In this document: positions 47,084-56,318 of the stretch, piece after piece | Layout of the letters: each line of letters begins with the position of its first letter | Numbering within the stretch: position 1 is the stretch's first letter | Source: Leptolyngbya sp. NIES-2104 | GTDB lineage: Bacteria > Cyanobacteriota > Cyanobacteriia > Leptolyngbyales > Leptolyngbyaceae | Direction: 5' to 3' | Assembly: GCF_001485215.1 (NCBI RefSeq) | Contig: NZ_BBWW01000001.1 | Coordinates: 310,001 to 374,000, forward strand | Length of the DNA: 64,000 bases | Translations under genes and position numbers: made by a program | Notes under the pieces: model-generated | The model's input: only the letters and a program-made list of their open reading frames with translations | What the model was told of the DNA's origin: nothing | Databases searched by the model: none

Positions 47084-47386
47084 ATGGCTAAAAAGAGCAT
47101 GGTTGAGCGTGAGAAAAAGCGCGAACGGATGGTTGAGAAGTACGCCGAAAAGCGTACCGCTCTCAAAGAACAGTTTGCCGCTGCTACTTCTCAAGCTGAA
47201 AAGCTGGAAATTCACCGTCAGATTCAACAGCTTCCCCGCAACAGTGCAAAAGTGCGGGTACGGAATCGCTGTTGGGCGACGGGTCGTCCAAGAGGCGTGT
47301 ATCGTGACTTTGGACTGTCACGCCACTGCATCCGTGAAATGGCACACGCAGGATTACTGCCGGGTGTCGTTAAATCGAGCTGGTAA
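47084..47386 (+). CDS. rpsN: 30S ribosomal protein S14
   Basis: 100 residues, the long zinc-free form: [20 protein letters not shown] at the start, and the conserved [20 protein letters not shown] and [16 protein letters not shown] near the end. It assembles into the small-subunit head. As in many cyanobacteria it stands outside the main ribosomal operon. A 75-bp AT-rich palindrome follows its stop directly. Confidence 0.98.
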   Translation: MAKKSMVEREKKRERMVEKYAEKRTALKEQFAAATSQAEKLEIHRQIQQLPRNSAKVRVRNRCWATGRPRGVYRDFGLSRHCIREMAHAGLLPGVVKSSW

Positions 47387-47460
47387 ATTTTAGATTGGCG
47401 ATTTTAGATTTTAGATTTCAAATATGCCAATCTAAAATCTAAAATCCAAAATCTAAAATT
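47386..47460. repeat. AT-rich palindrome between convergent genes
   Basis: The left arm 47386-47418 and right arm 47429-47460 are imperfect complements built from repeated TTTTAGAT / ATCTAAAA units. The element fills the whole space between rpsN and the minus-strand stop at 47461, so it probably ends both transcripts. Such ATTTTAGATTTTAGA palindromes are common in cyanobacteria. Confidence 0.75.
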
Positions 47461-47790
47461 CTATTGACCACAACAGCGATCAATGCCCAAGCTATCCATC
47501 AGAAGATCGCTTACGGCATTCGCTATCGCAAATTCTCCATAGAAGCTGTCCGAAAAGTCAAACGCTTGCATTTCTGCAATAATCGCGATCACTAGCGATC
47601 CCAAATCATTTTCATCTTCCATCCGATGACGTTTAAAGATTTGGGCGGCGCGTTCTGCGATCTTTTGGTTGGCGGGTTCTGGAAGAAACTCTTCATCAAG
47701 CCACCGCTGTAATTTTTGCTCAAGCCAAACCGCTTCTTGCTCCGGATGCTTGGAGGGCGGTAACGTAATCGGTGGGATGGGTTCAACCAT
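47461..47790 (-). CDS. Conserved cyanobacterial hypothetical protein
   Basis: 109 residues from the ATG at 47790; a TTG at 47811 would add seven. It is acidic and helical, with an N-terminal Pro-rich start (MVEPIPPITLPPSKHPEQEA) and a Cys pair at the C terminus (IDRCCGQ). No motif or membrane segment. Head-to-head with aat, whose start lies 79 bases away. Confidence 0.65.
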   Translation of the reverse strand: MVEPIPPITLPPSKHPEQEAVWLEQKLQRWLDEEFLPEPANQKIAERAAQIFKRHRMEDENDLGSLVIAIIAEMQAFDFSDSFYGEFAIANAVSDLLMDSLGIDRCCGQ

Positions 47791-47868
47791 TGCTTTTCCC
47801 CCAACTGACAAGGTTATTCAAACTATATCGTTTCAGTATCCCTGTTACAACGCCCTCGGAGCTACGTT

Positions 47869-48447
47869 ATGCAAATTGATGTGTCTTCGATCCTTGAAGG
47901 CTATGCACAAGGCTATTTTTTAATGTCGGATGAGTCAGGTAAAGATTTAGCCTGGTATACGAGTCGCGAACGGACGTTAATTCCTCTAGACGATCGCTTT
48001 CGCTATCCAAAATCACTACGACGAGTCCTAAATCAGAATCGATTCACGGTCGCGATCGATAAAGCTTTTATGGAAGTGGTGGAAGGATGCGCCGATCGTG
48101 ATACGACTTGGATTTCAAATGATTTGAAAGAGATTTATTGGATGCTGCATCAAGCAGGATGGGCGCACAGTTTTGAAGCATGGCAGGGCGATCAGCTTGC
48201 AGGTGGGATTCTGGGGCTGGCGTTGCGAGGAGCATTTATCGGGGAATCGATGTTTTTTCGGATTCCGGATGGATCGAAAGTGGCGATGGTAAAACTGGTG
48301 GAACATCTGCGATCGCGCAATTTCGTTCTGTTTGATGCTCAGATGATGAACCCGCATTTGGAGCGGTTCGGGGCTTACATCGTTAACAATCGGAACTATA
48401 AGGATTTACTGCGGCAGGCATTGGAGCGGGATTGTTCGATCGTTTAA
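47869..48447 (+). CDS. aat: Leucyl/phenylalanyl-tRNA-protein transferase
   Basis: 192 residues matching Aat: [11 protein letters not shown] near the N terminus, [35 protein letters not shown], the [20 protein letters not shown] core and [19 protein letters not shown]. It adds Leu or Phe to proteins with N-terminal Lys or Arg, marking them for ClpS/ClpAP degradation (N-degron pathway). It acts in the cytosol. The stop overlaps the stop of the convergent Uma2 gene by 4 bases. Confidence 0.95.
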   Translation: MQIDVSSILEGYAQGYFLMSDESGKDLAWYTSRERTLIPLDDRFRYPKSLRRVLNQNRFTVAIDKAFMEVVEGCADRDTTWISNDLKEIYWMLHQAGWAHSFEAWQGDQLAGGILGLALRGAFIGESMFFRIPDGSKVAMVKLVEHLRSRNFVLFDAQMMNPHLERFGAYIVNNRNYKDLLRQALERDCSIV

Positions 48448-48986
48448 TCGAACTGCGGCGACCAGAGATCCTCGACTTTGACTTCCCAGCCAGGTAAGAG
48501 ATCGGGAACGGTGATTGTGTCGCCGTTGTGAAGCACGATTGCATCTTGCCCACTACGACGGATTTCGACCCATTCTTTTTCTGGATTGATCAAAATTCCA
48601 ACTCTGGTTCCAAGTTCGAGAAATTGATCAATTTTGTTTCTCAGCTTGGTAATGCTATCGGTCGGCGATTTAACTTCTACTGCTAAATCAGGAGTAACTT
48701 CAGCAAAGCTACGAGGACTTCGACGTAACCGCTCTGCTTGAACGAATGAAACATCAGGTGCGCGAGTGTCGGAATTCGGCAGAATGAAACCAGCAGATGA
48801 GCCAGTCACGCGCCCTAATCTTCGAGGTCTAACCCAATTTCTCAGTTGAGCTGCAACCTCAGTCGCCACTTCATCCGATTCGTAGCCTGACGGACTCATA
48901 ACGATAATTTCTCCATTCACTAGCTCCATTCGATAGTCTGGACACTGCGTTTGGAGGGCTTCTAAATCTTTAACGGTGAGTGTCAT
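48444..48986 (-). CDS. Uma2 family putative endonuclease
   Basis: 180 residues from the ATG at 48986 ([20 protein letters not shown]). Typical Uma2 elements: [15 protein letters not shown], the [28 protein letters not shown] stretch, and [20 protein letters not shown] with the catalytic-type D, E and K. A longer form to 49049 would overlap the small gene upstream and is rejected. The 41-residue gene ending 22 bases before it looks like a partner. Confidence 0.9.
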   Translation of the reverse strand: MTLTVKDLEALQTQCPDYRMELVNGEIIVMSPSGYESDEVATEVAAQLRNWVRPRRLGRVTGSSAGFILPNSDTRAPDVSFVQAERLRRSPRSFAEVTPDLAVEVKSPTDSITKLRNKIDQFLELGTRVGILINPEKEWVEIRRSGQDAIVLHNGDTITVPDLLPGWEVKVEDLWSPQFD

Positions 48987-49008
48987 AAAGCGAGTCCAAA
49001 AGGGTTGA

Positions 49009-49134
49009 TTAAGGGGTGGGGAGTTGATCGTATACTTCTGGTTCGACATCAGGCACTTTTGCTAGGACTGCTTCGTATCTTTCTCGGTTGCCTCGCTGTG
49101 CTAATTCTTTCAAATAATCAGTTTGATTGGTCAT
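49009..49134 (-). CDS. Small 41-residue protein preceding Uma2
   Basis: From ATG at 49134 to TAA at 49009 it reads MTNQTDYLKELAQRGNRERY followed by an acidic end (VPDVEPEVYDQLPTP). It is hydrophilic and helical. It is codirectional with the Uma2 gene and ends 22 bases before it. From memory, similar short proteins with NRERYEAVLAKVPDVEP often sit before cyanobacterial Uma2 genes, so this is probably real. Confidence 0.6.
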   Translation of the reverse strand: MTNQTDYLKELAQRGNRERYEAVLAKVPDVEPEVYDQLPTP

Positions 49135-49149
49135 CACACTTCACCCCAT

Positions 49150-49944
49150 CTATTTTTGTGGAACAAACCGTTGAATTGTTTCTACTGAAACTTCAAGATC
49201 TTCAGCAATTTGTTCAACGGTTAACCCTCTCTTCAGGAGTTTCGGAACCATTTTGGTTAACGTTTTCTCTTCTCCAGCCTGTTCAGCTTCCTGATATGCA
49301 CGGGTTTGTTTTAGATCACCAAGTCCCAGCATTTCGCCTACCTCTTGAAAGTTTAGTTTTGGAAATTTGTACACGAATATCGTCTCGATCAATTCTATGA
49401 AATTTCGCTGATTTGTCACATCTGTAAGTTCTTGGCGAGTTCGTGCAATTAGCGATCGTCCTTTTGCTGGAGCCTGGTTCTGACTCATTCCGAGCAGTTG
49501 TAACATTCCTAGCCCTAATGAGCGATCGCCTACCTCTGGCGGCAACTTGTTCAAATAGATTCGTTGCAGTCTGGGGTTGTTTTCATATTCTGAGTAATGA
49601 TGTGGGATTCCAGGATCGAAGCGTTTCTCAGTGAAGATGACGACAGCCTTCCAAGGGTTTACAGGTTGATAGTCTTTCAGGTACAGATGAATTTCACCGA
49701 AAAAGCGGGCATAGAAGTTTTCGCCTTTTCTGTCTGGGTAGGCTTGCGCTTCGACGAAGTAAATCGGGAATCCGGTTAATCGGAGTGGTGGTAAGAAGAT
49801 GCCATCGAGTCTGAAACTAGTCTCCTTGATCTCCTGAGAACCAAACGCATAGGTACTGATGCGCGGGTCAGATTCGCCAATCAACTCAAAGAAAGTGTTG
49901 GGTGTTGTTTGAAAGATTCTGTAGAAGATAGAGTCTGTTTTCAA
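49150..49944 (-). CDS. Rpn/DUF2887 family putative nuclease
   Basis: 264 residues; the canonical family start MKTDSIFYRIFQTTPNTFFE is encoded from a TTG at 49944. The PD-(D/E)XK core shows FRLDGIFLPP then FPIYFVEAQAYPD (the conserved D and E-x-Q), with FYARFFGEIHLYL following. The C-terminal end carries a short helix-turn-helix-like motif (RGLTVEQIAEDLEVSVETIQ). It lies directly upstream of the small protein and Uma2 gene, making a cluster of three predicted nuclease-related genes. Confidence 0.85.
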   Translation of the reverse strand: MKTDSIFYRIFQTTPNTFFELIGESDPRISTYAFGSQEIKETSFRLDGIFLPPLRLTGFPIYFVEAQAYPDRKGENFYARFFGEIHLYLKDYQPVNPWKAVVIFTEKRFDPGIPHHYSEYENNPRLQRIYLNKLPPEVGDRSLGLGMLQLLGMSQNQAPAKGRSLIARTRQELTDVTNQRNFIELIETIFVYKFPKLNFQEVGEMLGLGDLKQTRAYQEAEQAGEEKTLTKMVPKLLKRGLTVEQIAEDLEVSVETIQRFVPQK

Positions 49945-50010
49945 TCGTCTGTCTCAACCTTCCTAACTTCATGTCGTAGAAAGTAGTGCTGTCAAAAAGG
50001 AAATAGAAGG

Positions 50011-51724
50011 CTAGGACTGGCTCGTGTCATACTTCATAAGCCTCTGTGCGAGAGAAGAGAGTTCTCGCAGTTCTCGCCACCACAGGCGTGAGAGAACACC
50101 ACAAATAAACATATTTCTGTTGCTATCCATCTCTACAAAATTGAAACGCCTTACTGCCCAACCCCTAAAAGGGAAGTGTCCATTTAAAGAGGAATTTTTA
50201 AACAATACATTAGTATTATAACCTGTTGGGCTGACGTCCCAACCCACCCATTCGCAAAATCGCAGAAAGCTCTTCTCCTGGTACTCTCCATTCAATAGAT
50301 TTCCCGTTTCGACATAAATCTGTTTCTGCACACTGAAGCCAAATCTGCCATCGCTATACTTCACCCAAAGTTGATCAATCGTTCTCAAATCAGCACAAGG
50401 GAAGTTCTGAGCATCCTCGAAACCTAGATAATCTTCTACCTGTCGCCCCATCACGGCATACATAACCCGATTCGCGGTCTGCTTCTTCCCATTTTTCCCC
50501 TTTCAGCATCTCTCGTAGCGGTGCGTAGTCCATCCCCTTCTCAGATTGCAAGTCATCTTCGGAAAGTTGCTGCACTGGAAGAGATGAGAATGAATTTTCT
50601 GCAAGACTCGGCGGGTTCTCATCCTTGATAGTAGGAACAGCGATCGCGGTTCCCAGCGCTTCAACGATCGGTGATTCAATCTCAGAAATATCCTCATCTC
50701 GCAAGCGCAACACTATTTGAAGTCGCTGCAATTTCTTTCTGTCAATTTGACTCAATAGATATCGCCGCGACACCGCTTGAGAAAAGACCTCTCGATACTT
50801 CGCAATCTTGGCGTTGCGCTGCCGAATCGGTTCTAGCACTTCAAACTCGATCGCTTGTGCCGTTTCAAGATCGATCGCCAACTCCTTCCGCCGTTCATCT
50901 AGAAAAGAACGATCGATTAATTCATCGATTTCGCCCTCACTCTCTAAGATCGCTTCGACTACTTTGCGATATGTCAAGGTTGGGCTGGAGATTACCTTTG
51001 AGATCGGAAGCAGATAGCCTTCCTTCTTCAGCACAATGATTTGCGGATTCATTGCAGGCGATTCTTCTTGCACCTTGCGACTAGCGAAATCATGCAACTC
51101 GCCAACTGTGACCTCGCCATCATTGTCTAAATCTGCTGCGCCCGTGCGAATTCCCTCAATCAGATAGTGCGTGTAAATCGAGAGATCCCCATCTCGTTGC
51201 TCAAATGAAGATTGAGTCGAAGTGGAAGAAGTCAGCACTACCCGACCTTCTGCCCCTAAAATCGTCTCTAAATTCACTGAGCCATCGTCTTTCGCCAACA
51301 GATCCCCAAATGCCCCACTGAAACAGCAATCGAGAATTACGATCTGTCGCTTTGATTTACTCTCTCGAATGCGATCGCGCACAAACTCCGCCGCAACCGC
51401 TGTCGATAGCCTCAACTCATTTTTCTCAATTCGAGAATCACTTGCCGCAAAATAGAGTTTGAAATCTTTCGCTTTGATCCCATGCCCCGAAATGAACAGT
51501 AGCGCCAAATCATCTTTTGTATGCGATCGAAACCAAGCCTCGATCTTTTGCAACATCTCAGAATGATTCTGATCGATCAAGGTTTCCACCTTATCAAATC
51601 CGCCCATTTCTGGATTTAGCAACACCTCCTCCCAGGCTGCTACATCCTTTGGAGCCGCAGGTAAAGGCTTAAATCCGTCTCCATACTGCTCCGTGCCGAT
51701 TAATAATGCAACTTTCCTCTCCAT
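50011..51724 (-). pseudogene. Caspase-like peptidase fused to GUN4 domain, split by a frameshift
   Basis: From 51724 the first frame gives a C14 caspase-like domain with catalytic H81 (ISGHG) and Cys in LDCCFSG (C133/C134), then an EF-hand-like loop (DLDNDGEVTVGEL), a helical linker and the beginning of a GUN4 domain (YAPLREMLKGEKWEEADRES). It then leaves frame and stops at 50390. The rest of GUN4 (DAQNFPCADLRTIDQLWVKY, GRFGFSVQKQIYVE) continues in another frame from about 50463 to 50011. A small indel near 50460 explains both. GUN4 binds porphyrins. Its start overlaps the EACC1-like gene by 1 base. Confidence 0.82.
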
Positions 51725-52131
51725 TAGTTCTCTGCCTTTACCACTTTCACCTGCAAATTTTTGATCCGCTCGATCGCTTGAATTTGCTGTTCTAGCTGCT
51801 TATCGCTCTGATACTTGAACGATATCTTTGTGCCATTTTCATTTTCTTCGTATTGCAGTTCCAAAGTCTTGCCATAAAACAAGCTGCCTAACCAGTCCAG
51901 CAACTTCTTGAGATTCTGTAAATTGACTTCTGCTTTGATTATGCCGAGATCAAATCCTGCGAGTCCCGATTTTGATTGTTCAGGAGTCTCCATCGATCGA
52001 ACTAATTCAGCCGTTTCAGTTAAGTCGCTCATTTCTTGGCTTAATCGAAGCGCGTACTCTTCTAATTCGTTCGGTTCAAGACCTAAGCCAGCTGGGGAAA
52101 TGTCGATCGCTACGTCCAGAGAGTCAGACAT
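51724..52131 (-). CDS. EACC1-like effector-associated protein
   Basis: 135 residues, acidic, with an N-terminal segment (IDISPAGLGLEPNELEEYAL), a central EVNLQNLKKLLDWLGSLFYGKT motif and a beta-type end. Size, order and position fit EACC1, a small constant partner of caspase and other effectors in predicted bacterial conflict systems. Its stop codon shares a base with the caspase start (TAATG), so the two are made together. The family call rests on pattern and context, not a search. Confidence 0.55.
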   Translation of the reverse strand: MSDSLDVAIDISPAGLGLEPNELEEYALRLSQEMSDLTETAELVRSMETPEQSKSGLAGFDLGIIKAEVNLQNLKKLLDWLGSLFYGKTLELQYEENENGTKISFKYQSDKQLEQQIQAIERIKNLQVKVVKAEN

Positions 52132-52307
52132 GGGGCAACCGTCTCACGAAATTTTCTACGATTCTAGCGATAGTTTACGCCATTCTGGAAGTAAATTTTT
52201 TAGCCGTAGTACTGAGGGCAATTCTGCAATCGTGCAATGAACCTGCAAGTGATTTACCCAAACCGCGATCGCTTAGATCACACAGATCAAAATCGCCCTC
52301 AAGGAAT

Positions 52308-53120
52308 TTAGGAGGCGCTTACTTTCCGCTCTGTGACTAAAGTAAGACTGATCCACTCGCCTTTATCGCTGTAGCTCCGAATTAATCGCTGTCGCAGATC
52401 GGGCTGTAGCAGCCAGCCGACTTCTAGAACAAACGGCTGACGCAGTTGAATCTCGATCGGACAGTTTGAAGAAGCTCCATCCGGTAACAGTAGAATTTGA
52501 ATGCCACTATCAAATTTCAAGCTCGATCGCTCAATTCGGGCGATCGTTGTAATCGCTCGACCAAAGTTGAGTTCCTGATATAAACGATCGCCGTCTCGTC
52601 GAATCTTCAAAACCGTTGTGTACGAATCCGGCGATCGCCAATCTGGATAAATCGTCGTTGCTTCCCCTCGCCATTCTCCGATCAAATCGTCAACTTGAAG
52701 CGGCGGGCGTTCGGACGTTTCTGAACCGGATAGCTTTTCGCGAATCAAAGTGAGTCCGGTGAGCTTACCTTGTTTGTCAAAGAGTTGAACTAATCGGAGT
52801 CGTCGATCGCCATTGATTAATCCCAACTCTGCCCCAAACTCCGAGAACGGCGCAAACTGAATCGATCCCTGAGAGAATGCGCCGTTGTCGAACAATAGAG
52901 TGTTTCGACCGAGAGAACTGTACTCTAGAACTTTCTCGCCGACGGGTTGGTTTGGTGGAGCTAACCGGACAATTTGACGCATCGTTTGATTGTCATTAAG
53001 TCCGGTAAAAGACACGATCGAAGGCACATCTTCTAAGATTTCCCCAGAGGGCGAAAGTCTTGTAAATGAGCCTTCCCACGCGCCCAAGTTCTCTAGCAAA
53101 CAATCCCATTGAGACTTCAT
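52308..53120 (-). CDS. DUF3598 family protein
   Basis: 270 residues with two lipocalin-like halves. WDCLLENLGAWEGSFTRLSP at the N terminus, TMRQIVRLAPPNQP in the first half, and LIGEWRGEATTIYPDWRSP in the second half match cyanobacterial DUF3598, related to fatty-acid/bilin-binding folds and sometimes linked to CpcT/CpeT. The ligand is unknown. It overlaps the GH65 gene by 4 bases and is translated after it. Confidence 0.85.
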   Translation of the reverse strand: MKSQWDCLLENLGAWEGSFTRLSPSGEILEDVPSIVSFTGLNDNQTMRQIVRLAPPNQPVGEKVLEYSSLGRNTLLFDNGAFSQGSIQFAPFSEFGAELGLINGDRRLRLVQLFDKQGKLTGLTLIREKLSGSETSERPPLQVDDLIGEWRGEATTIYPDWRSPDSYTTVLKIRRDGDRLYQELNFGRAITTIARIERSSLKFDSGIQILLLPDGASSNCPIEIQLRQPFVLEVGWLLQPDLRQRLIRSYSDKGEWISLTLVTERKVSAS

Positions 53121-55354
53121 AACGGTGCAAATTCTGTTTGAATCGAGTGTTCGATCGTCTCACAAACCGCACCATTTTGACTCAAATCAAACTCAACCCA
53201 TTGATTTTGCCAGCACAGACGGAACTTTAATCGTGTCCAGTGTGTAGGCAAATTCGGACAAGCAATTAAGCCAAATTCAGTCATCCGAACTCCGGCAAAT
53301 CCAAACACGATCGCTTGCCACACTCCACCCGCTGAAGCCGCATGAATTCCTTCAGCAGCATTGCCGCGCACGTCTTCTAAATCGACTAATGCCGATCGCA
53401 TAAAGTGTTCATACGCTTCATCGACTTTATCGAGATCGCAAGCCAAAATCGCATGAACCGCAGGACCAAGAGACGAACCGTAAACGTGATCGGTTCTTGG
53501 CGTGTAATAGTCCCAGTTGGCTTGCAGCACTTTATGATCGAATTGTTGCCGCAGTAAGTAAAGCAGCATCAATACATCCGGCTGCTTGAGAATTTGCCGC
53601 TGATTGGTCGGTTCGATTCCGAGAAGGGACTGCATCGAACGCGATCGCGGTTCATAGTCTGCCAAATCCACATCGATCAAATCAAAGAATCCATCACATT
53701 GTTCGATCAGATTCGTTTCGGCATCAGGAGAAATCGTGAGATTTTGAGCGATCGCTGTCCAATCAGAAAAGCGATCGGCGTTGAGATCCAATTCCCGCTG
53801 TAATCGAATCGCAGTTGAAGGATACGATCGAGCTAACCAATCCCACAGCATAATCGCAGAACTGAGATTCCATTGCGCCATCGCATTTGTGAATGCGTTG
53901 TTATTGACATGCTCATGATTCTCATCAGGACCAATCACATCGTTGATCTCGTAGCGTTCTCCGTTCCGCTCGACTCGGCTTGCCCAAAATTTTGCAGTTT
54001 CGAGTAAAATTTCTGCGCCATAGTCCCGCATCCATTCATCGTCACCCGTGATTCGCCAGTATTGCCACACGCCATAAGCCACATCAGCAGCAATGTGATA
54101 CTCGATATCACCGCACCAAATCCGAATCAGTTCACCGTTTGCACCGGGAACCCAGCGAGGGGTAACTTCATCGCCAGTCGCCGCACTTTCCCACGAATAC
54201 AAAGCGCCTTCGTACCCTAAATCTTTCGCTTTGCGACGTGCTCCCGGTAAGGTGTGATAGCGGTAAGTTAGAAGATTTTTTGCGATCGCAGGTTGCGTCA
54301 ATGCAAAGAACGGCACGATGAAAATCTCCGTGTCCCAGAATACATGACCGCGATAAGCAAATCCAGAGAGCGTTTTAGCAGGAATGCTGACCCGATCGTC
54401 TCTTCGTGGAGCCGCGATCATTAACTGAAAAAGATTGTATCGGATGCTGATTTGAGCTTTGGGGTCGCCTTCGATCGTAATATCTGTATTCTGCCAAGCC
54501 ATTCCCCACGCGGTAATATGAGCGGCGAATAACGTTGTGTAACTGGGTGCTTTTGCCAATCGTCGAAGTGCAACCGTGAGCGGAAATTCTGTGTCGCGTG
54601 AGGTGTAGATCGAAATGATCTTTTCAGCGGTAATGATTTGACCTGGATTGATTTGCGTTGAAGCGGTTAAGGTTGTCGTATTGCTTTCAACATCAAGCGT
54701 TTCATTGTCTTTCGTGACCGTGAGTTTCGCCGCTAACCCTAGCTCTAATCCAGAATGCAATGTTTCTGTTGAAAGCCAGATTAAATTCTTTAATCCTCCA
54801 GATTTGAGCGTCATCCAATGCGGAATGCTCACTGTGGTCGGATGCGGCTCGAAACCGGACTCGATCGCGATTTTTCCGGTAAAGTCGATCGAGGTAATAT
54901 GACACCGAATTGCCATCAAATGCTGATCGGCAAAACTACAAAACCGCTCAAATCGAAACTCTAAAGTATGACCGTTGGGACTGCGCCAGCGAATTGATCG
55001 CGTTAATAAACCGAGTTTGAGATTGAGGATGCGATCGTATTTCAGAATCTCACCGTGATCCAGTCGAAACGCTTCATCGTCTAATTGAATGATCAAAGGC
55101 AACCAATTCGGACAATTGACGAGTTCGGTTGAAACGATCGGCGCATCATCGAAGATTCCATGAATCAATGTAGCGGACTGATCACCTGGAAAACCTTCTT
55201 CAAAGCTGCCTCTAGTACAGAGATAACCATTACCGATCGTAAAGACGGTTTCCTGAGCGTGAAGCTTTGCTGGGTCAAATTCTGTTTCGAGAATGTTCCA
55301 TGCAGTTGCATCAGTCGTACCGTAATCAAGCTGAGACATCGAAGCCGTGGACAT
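53117..55354 (-). CDS. Glycoside hydrolase family 65 (maltose/kojibiose/trehalose-type phosphorylase)
   Basis: 745 residues from the ATG at 55354; the TTG at 55384 is less likely. N-terminal beta-sandwich (VFTIGNGYLCTRGSFEEG), (alpha/alpha)6 barrel with FAYRGHVFWDTEIFIVPFF, the catalytic acid in VIGPDENHEHVNNNAFTN, and the C-terminal AAEGIHAASAGGVWQAIVFG phosphate-binding loop. GH65 enzymes split alpha-glucobioses with phosphate to give beta-glucose 1-phosphate. The exact disaccharide cannot be told. The DUF3598 gene follows with a 4-base overlap; no beta-phosphoglucomutase gene is nearby. Confidence 0.93.
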   Translation of the reverse strand: MSTASMSQLDYGTTDATAWNILETEFDPAKLHAQETVFTIGNGYLCTRGSFEEGFPGDQSATLIHGIFDDAPIVSTELVNCPNWLPLIIQLDDEAFRLDHGEILKYDRILNLKLGLLTRSIRWRSPNGHTLEFRFERFCSFADQHLMAIRCHITSIDFTGKIAIESGFEPHPTTVSIPHWMTLKSGGLKNLIWLSTETLHSGLELGLAAKLTVTKDNETLDVESNTTTLTASTQINPGQIITAEKIISIYTSRDTEFPLTVALRRLAKAPSYTTLFAAHITAWGMAWQNTDITIEGDPKAQISIRYNLFQLMIAAPRRDDRVSIPAKTLSGFAYRGHVFWDTEIFIVPFFALTQPAIAKNLLTYRYHTLPGARRKAKDLGYEGALYSWESAATGDEVTPRWVPGANGELIRIWCGDIEYHIAADVAYGVWQYWRITGDDEWMRDYGAEILLETAKFWASRVERNGERYEINDVIGPDENHEHVNNNAFTNAMAQWNLSSAIMLWDWLARSYPSTAIRLQRELDLNADRFSDWTAIAQNLTISPDAETNLIEQCDGFFDLIDVDLADYEPRSRSMQSLLGIEPTNQRQILKQPDVLMLLYLLRQQFDHKVLQANWDYYTPRTDHVYGSSLGPAVHAILACDLDKVDEAYEHFMRSALVDLEDVRGNAAEGIHAASAGGVWQAIVFGFAGVRMTEFGLIACPNLPTHWTRLKFRLCWQNQWVEFDLSQNGAVCETIEHSIQTEFAPL

Positions 55355-55564
55355 AACCAGAAACCCTTGGGAACGTTGGGACAAGTGTTGCAGAGAACGG
55401 CGGCGGCGATCCGGTTACGGCTTCAAGATGCAAAGTCATTAAAAGTTGAATTGCACGTCTCCATCCCTCTATAGATAGATTCACGCAATCATTTCAAAAA
55501 ATACGAGTAAGCGTGAGATTTGATAGAAACTGCAACACTTCTAAATCTTGTCAATAAATCTAAA

Positions 55565-55590
55565 TAAAAAAGCCCACAAAAGCGGGCTAA
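55565..55590 (-). terminator. Rho-independent terminator of the SRPBCC gene
   Basis: AGCCC (55571-55575) pairs with GGGCT (55584-55588); on the minus strand the stem is followed by TTTTTTATTT. It ends the gene stopping at 55617. Confidence 0.85.
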
Positions 55591-55616
55591 AGAAACGCGA
55601 ATGCGATCGTAAATTG

Positions 55617-56108
55617 CTATTGGTTCGGCGAAATTTCTTGTTTTCCGCCTGTTCCCTCACAGATGCGCTTGATTGATTCCAAAGTTTTACCAATTCCTTC
55701 ATTCATCGCAGATTCAAAGCTGTGTTGAGGCGATTGCTCTTCCATACGTTGTTTGATTTCTTGAGGTGGCGCGTAGTGAATGTGAACTGTGACTTCGGAT
55801 TGATCACCTTTTCCATTCACTTTTAACCATCCCCCGTATTCATTTTCACCATCAGAACCCCATTCAATCTTTTGATGTTGGCGATCGACATTGAAATGCC
55901 CATCGGCATCATATTCGTGTTCACCTGCATGTCCTTGGGTGCGAATGCGTCCTTCAGATTGCGGTTCTGCATGTGTCACGGTTGGAAGATACTGAGGAAC
56001 ATTGCTGACATCTGAGAGAAATTCAAAAATGCGATCGGCTTGAGCGTTCACCGTGATCGATTGTTCAAAATCTGTGGTTTGGACTGGTCGCTGTTGTGCA
56101 GAGGTCAT
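55617..56108 (-). CDS. SRPBCC family (polyketide cyclase/START-like) protein
   Basis: 163 residues. SITVNAQADRIFEFLSDVSN near the N terminus followed by PQYLPTVTHAEPQ, a central beta sheet and a long C-terminal helix (AMNEGIGKTLESIKRICEG) fit the helix-grip SRPBCC fold, which forms a hydrophobic ligand pocket. No catalytic residues can be assigned. It stands alone with its own terminator. Confidence 0.85.
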   Translation of the reverse strand: MTSAQQRPVQTTDFEQSITVNAQADRIFEFLSDVSNVPQYLPTVTHAEPQSEGRIRTQGHAGEHEYDADGHFNVDRQHQKIEWGSDGENEYGGWLKVNGKGDQSEVTVHIHYAPPQEIKQRMEEQSPQHSFESAMNEGIGKTLESIKRICEGTGGKQEISPNQ

Positions 56109-56318
56109 AAGCTTGTGCCGTCCTAGAGTAATGGCATGTTATGACACTCAGGCTAATGATTGTTTCGGGGCAATAGCTCTATCACAAGAGGTAAGCTCTA
56201 CCTCTGACGAATTAGGGATGAACGGACAAGCATTTACTATCTAAATGGCAGTACGAGACTGGGGTGTATTTTGAAGTCTTCTCGCTGCATTGCTCATCCG
56301 CATCAAAGCGATTTGCCA

